Notes under the pieces: model-generated
Told to the model about the DNA's origin: nothing
Seen by the model: only the letters and a program-made list of their open reading frames with translations
The model's database searches: none
Program-made: the position numbers and the translations under genes
In this document: one piece after another, positions 61,704-64,000 of the stretch
How the letters are laid out: the number at the start of each line of letters is the position of its first letter
How positions within the stretch are numbered: the stretch's first letter is position 1
From: Acrasis kona
Lineage: Eukaryota; Heterolobosea; Eutetramitea; Acrasida; Acrasidae
Assembly: GCA_026419775.2 (NCBI GenBank)
Contig: JAOPGA020000923.1
Location: forward strand, 1 to 64,000
Length of the DNA stretch: 64,000 nt
Direction: 5' to 3'

Positions 61704-62190
61704 TCAAATTTGATGAAGTGCTACAAAATGAGCTGCTTCTTTGTTTAATAATGTCACATTATGAAAAGATTCGCATTTAGGGATATATGTTCTCTTTGGA
61801 ATTACTCCACAATAGTCCGAATACACGGTCAATGTACATTTTGTCACATTTGCCAGTGCGTGAATACACACTTCATCTATCCAAGTATTCTGTTTGCTCA
61901 TTGATGCTTTGTAATTATCAAAACTCCAAGTGGCCTTCAGAAGAATAGCCTTTTGTACATAGTCCAGGTTATAGGCTTATCCCCTTGTGACAAAGATTTA
62001 AACTCTTCTTGTAACTTTGAATCAATGTACAATCGAAGACTTCGTAACTCTGTTGTTTGAACTAAAAACTTTGGTTCAAATTTATTCCATGCGCCTATGA
62101 AAGCTGACTTATTCAACAGTGGCAACTGTGTGTGTATATTTGTTGACTGACCACTAAAAGCACTTTTTTCACTAAACTTGGCATCATTGG
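61704..62190 (-). pseudogene. broken OTU-type cysteine protease gene, C-terminal part
   Basis: On the minus strand, a frame from about 62188 (DAKFSEKSAFSGQSTN, FEPKFLVQTTELRSLRLYI) runs to TWTMY and ends at 61937. One frameshift later the sequence continues as FDNYKASMSKQNTWIDE, IHALANVTKCTLTVYSDY and ends AHFVALHQI at 61704. TWIDE...ALA...VYS...HF is the C-terminal half of an OTU domain with its catalytic His. The cysteine part is not found. Frameshift and missing half mark a pseudogene. Confidence 0.55.
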
Positions 62191-62304
62191 ATTATAGGTT
62201 GTTTGATAATGTACCTGCATTTTTAATGTTACGTTGTGTACATTTTCGTTTTTCGTTTGTTGTATGCGAATCAAATTTTTCAGGCATTTTCTTTGGTATT
62301 AGTA
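62191..62304 (+). other. flank of the inserted element
   Basis: Short AT-rich flank between the OTU remnant and the target-site duplication. On the minus strand it reads open in one frame (PKKMPEKFDSHTTNEKRK) and may belong to the OTU gene. Confidence 0.3.
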
Positions 62305-63398
62305 ATTTTAATACTACATACTGGGGGGTTCTTTACAAAACGATCAGGGGTCAACCTTGATTCACACGACAGACATGGTGGATACTCCAACCAAGTTACT
62401 CTCCAGGAGTATCAACGGGAAGCTCAAACTACACCTCGCGCTGGAGGATCTCAAGAACGAGATGAACATTAACAAGGCCAGGAGATGAGGCCCTCCTCCG
62501 TAAAAACCTTTTCCCATACTCAGTTACCTTTGGATCTAAAACAAACTCTAGAGATGCAGGAGTAGCCACTATTGTCCACCCAGTCCGTACATTATCAGAC
62601 TAATTCACAACCACATAGCAAGATATACCCTCCTCTGCGTTAAGGCTCTATAAACTCAAAATGGGAAGTTAAATCTCTTTGAACATATTCACCTTTTTAG
62701 ACAAAGGAGACACCAAACATCTATACACACACCAAACACATAATGACAAAAATACACTGAAATTACTCAACTAGACCTAAAAATACATACACACGATATA
62801 AATAAACCCCACGAACATAAATACCAAAACACTACGAACATCGAAAAACAAACAAAACAAAAACCAACTAAAACATGCCAGCATAAAGCACGAAGGCAAC
62901 CCCAACCAAAAGGACCAGGCCCTAAATGCAACCCGATCCTACACCGCAGTTAAAGATCTCAACGAGTTCCTCCAAAACTCAAACCACTCACTAATCCAAA
63001 ATGGATGCAGTGTGTTTAAAAACTAAATATATGAACACCACCTTCGAATGTGGATCAAATTTCAAAAGCAGTCCAATCCGATCCGAAGAACAAGAAGACC
63101 AACACGACAAGAAGAAAAAGAAGAAGCAAGTGAGGGAGCCAGTCCCGCTAGGAAAAGGAAGAGGGAAACGTCCGGCAGTCGAACGTGCACCTTTGGAAGA
63201 CCGAGAAGTCCTCGGCCCAAAAAAATCTCATACTTGCTTCGATCCGGGGTGCATTCAAAGTAGACTGGCGCGATACGGGGCCCTACGTCAAGATGACACT
63301 GTCCTTCGACCCTTTGGAATGATGACGCTTTTCGTTTATACGACACTTGCACCCAATAAACCTATATATTTATTATTATTATTTTAATACTACATACT
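62305..63398 (+). mobile_element. 1.06-kb insertion with 18-bp target duplication, non-LTR type
   Basis: The 18 bases ATTTTAATACTACATACT occur at 62305-62322 and again at 63381-63398. Between them, 62323-63380 starts with a G-run and ends with an (ATT)n tail, as in a retroposed non-LTR element. Composition is richer in GC than the flanks. Near the 5' end a frame reads LLSRSINGKLKLHLALEDLK and later VTFGSKTNSRDAGVATIV, faintly like a LINE endonuclease, with stops between. A Lys/Arg-rich frame follows (63048-63263). No reverse transcriptase is present, so it is internally deleted or non-autonomous. Confidence 0.65.
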
Positions 63399-63721
63399 CA
63401 ATGTACCCATCATCTCCAACAACAGAAATTTTGGACACTTAAACTTCTTCACTCTGTGCAACAGAACTTCTAATGTGGCATTTTACAATTAATTGCTGCT
63501 TTGAAATGATCACACAGGTATAACAAAAAAACATACACTTTTCCCCAGAATTAAACCTATTGTATAGTGTTATATGAATACAAGTAAGCTTTTTATCAAA
63601 TCAAATGGGATGGAAAATTGTATGTTTTTTAGAATTTTGAGGATTAACATTGAATTTATTATACAGTATACAATTATCTAAACAAAAGAGCTCCTCGGGC
63701 TTCAAGAAGAGAAAAGAAGTC
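63399..63721 (+). other. spacer right of the insertion
   Basis: AT-rich; no gene. A frame leading into the START gene opens near 63640 but has no ATG before 63722; an upstream exon is possible. Confidence 0.3.
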
Positions 63722-64000
63722 ATGACACTTCCATTTTCCGCGCAAGAGGCTTACAACATTATTGTTTGTGGCGAAACAAGAAAACAAATACAAGACAGTC
63801 TTTGTAGAAGCGAGAAAATGCTTCAAGCCGTAGATTGTGGTAAATACAAGGCAGTAACAGTGCATTGGGTTCAAAAAACATCTTTTCCACTCAAAAACAG
63901 GGATGCATCTTTATTGTGTTGCTCAAAAAGATTACAAGATGGAAGCATTATACATTTTGAAAAGAGTGTTAACCCCAATGTCCCTTTGAGTAAAAATGTT
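63722..64000 (+). CDS. START-type lipid-binding domain, 5' part
   Basis: 93 codons open to the window edge from the ATG at 63722. The sequence MTLPFSAQEAYNIIVCGETR, YKAVTVHWVQKTSFPLKNRD, ASLLCCSKRLQDGSIIHFE and KSVNPNVPLSKNV follows the core of START domains (a K.P.PL..RD turn, then a DGS hairpin and a conserved SV strand). START proteins bind sterols or phospholipids in the cytosol. The C-terminal helix is beyond the window. Confidence 0.55.
   Translation, partial: MTLPFSAQEAYNIIVCGETRKQIQDSLCRSEKMLQAVDCGKYKAVTVHWVQKTSFPLKNRDASLLCCSKRLQDGSIIHFEKSVNPNVPLSKNV

Noticed and set aside
62323..63380. Active LINE element
   Set aside because: No reverse transcriptase and no long open frame; only traces of coding remain.
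1..64000. CRISPR arrays, operons, prokaryotic ribosome-binding sites
   Set aside because: No regular spaced repeats of that kind, and introns plus gene content show eukaryotic nuclear DNA.

Overview
This window is nuclear DNA of a unicellular eukaryote with a compact, AT-rich genome. The evidence is spliceosomal introns, a tRNA gene with internal A and B boxes, and eukaryote-only proteins: importin alpha, TFB5, RPP21, a two-pore channel, a TALE homeobox protein, ERMP1-type peptidase, CDC123 and KCTD9-like. The mix of adenylyl cyclase, CHASE sensors, RGS, RCC1 and BTB proteins fits a free-living amoeboid or flagellate protist. A heterolobosean (Naegleria/Acrasis type) is my best guess, by inference only. 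Nearly every intron I could place is GT-AG and 35-53 nt long, so many genes are broken into small open frames and had to be reassembled by splicing. Genes lie on both strands with very short spacers, and two convergent pairs touch or overlap at their stop codons.

Layout. 0-6 kb: the 3' part of an EF2-like GTPase, a K+ channel lacking its first segments, a decayed coiled-coil gene and a secreted, GPI-type RCC1 protein on the minus strand. 6-18.3 kb: RPP21, a GAF-GAF adenylyl cyclase, an EF-hand two-pore channel, a membrane-anchored six-hairpin glycosidase-like protein, LTO1 and an ammonium transporter. 18.9-22.7 kb: TFB5, a one-cysteine thioredoxin, an unknown nuclear-looking protein and a RING-H2 protein. 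23.6-32.2 kb: a second RCC1 protein with a Thr/Pro stalk, a secreted CdtB-like (DNase I fold) protein, a KCTD9-like protein, a frameshifted acid lipase and an LEA-like protein. 32.4-41.6 kb: a beta-propeller-like protein, tRNA-Ile with an odd D-loop, an M28 peptidase, a C-type lectin with a mucin stalk, small secreted proteins and a MYND protein. 41.6-51.8 kb: a cyclic-nucleotide phosphodiesterase, TALE homeobox, CDC123, importin alpha, a mitochondrial helical-repeat protein, a MATH protein and a secreted tyrosine phosphatase. 51.9-59.4 kb: a CHASE/pseudo-cyclase/RGS receptor, a UPF0643-like protein, a GPI-type double CHASE4 protein and a BTB-like protein. 59.5-64 kb is the accessory end, with decayed genes, an element with 20-bp terminal inverted repeats, a 31-bp foldback, a 1.06-kb insertion with an 18-bp target duplication, a broken OTU protease gene and a START-domain gene that runs off the window.

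Functional themes. (i) Cyclic-nucleotide and receptor signalling: the cyclase at 6.9-9.0 kb makes cAMP, the phosphodiesterase at 41.6-43.5 kb degrades it, and CHASE and RGS proteins lie nearby. (ii) A large set of secreted or GPI-anchored surface proteins: two RCC1 propellers, the lectin, CHASE4, the glycosidase-like protein, lipase, phosphatase, CdtB-like protein and small mucin-like peptides. This suits a cell that meets and eats bacteria. The most unusual item is the CdtB-like protein at 26.8-27.7 kb, because CdtB is normally the nuclease subunit of a bacterial genotoxin. All product calls come from reading motifs by eye; no database search was run.
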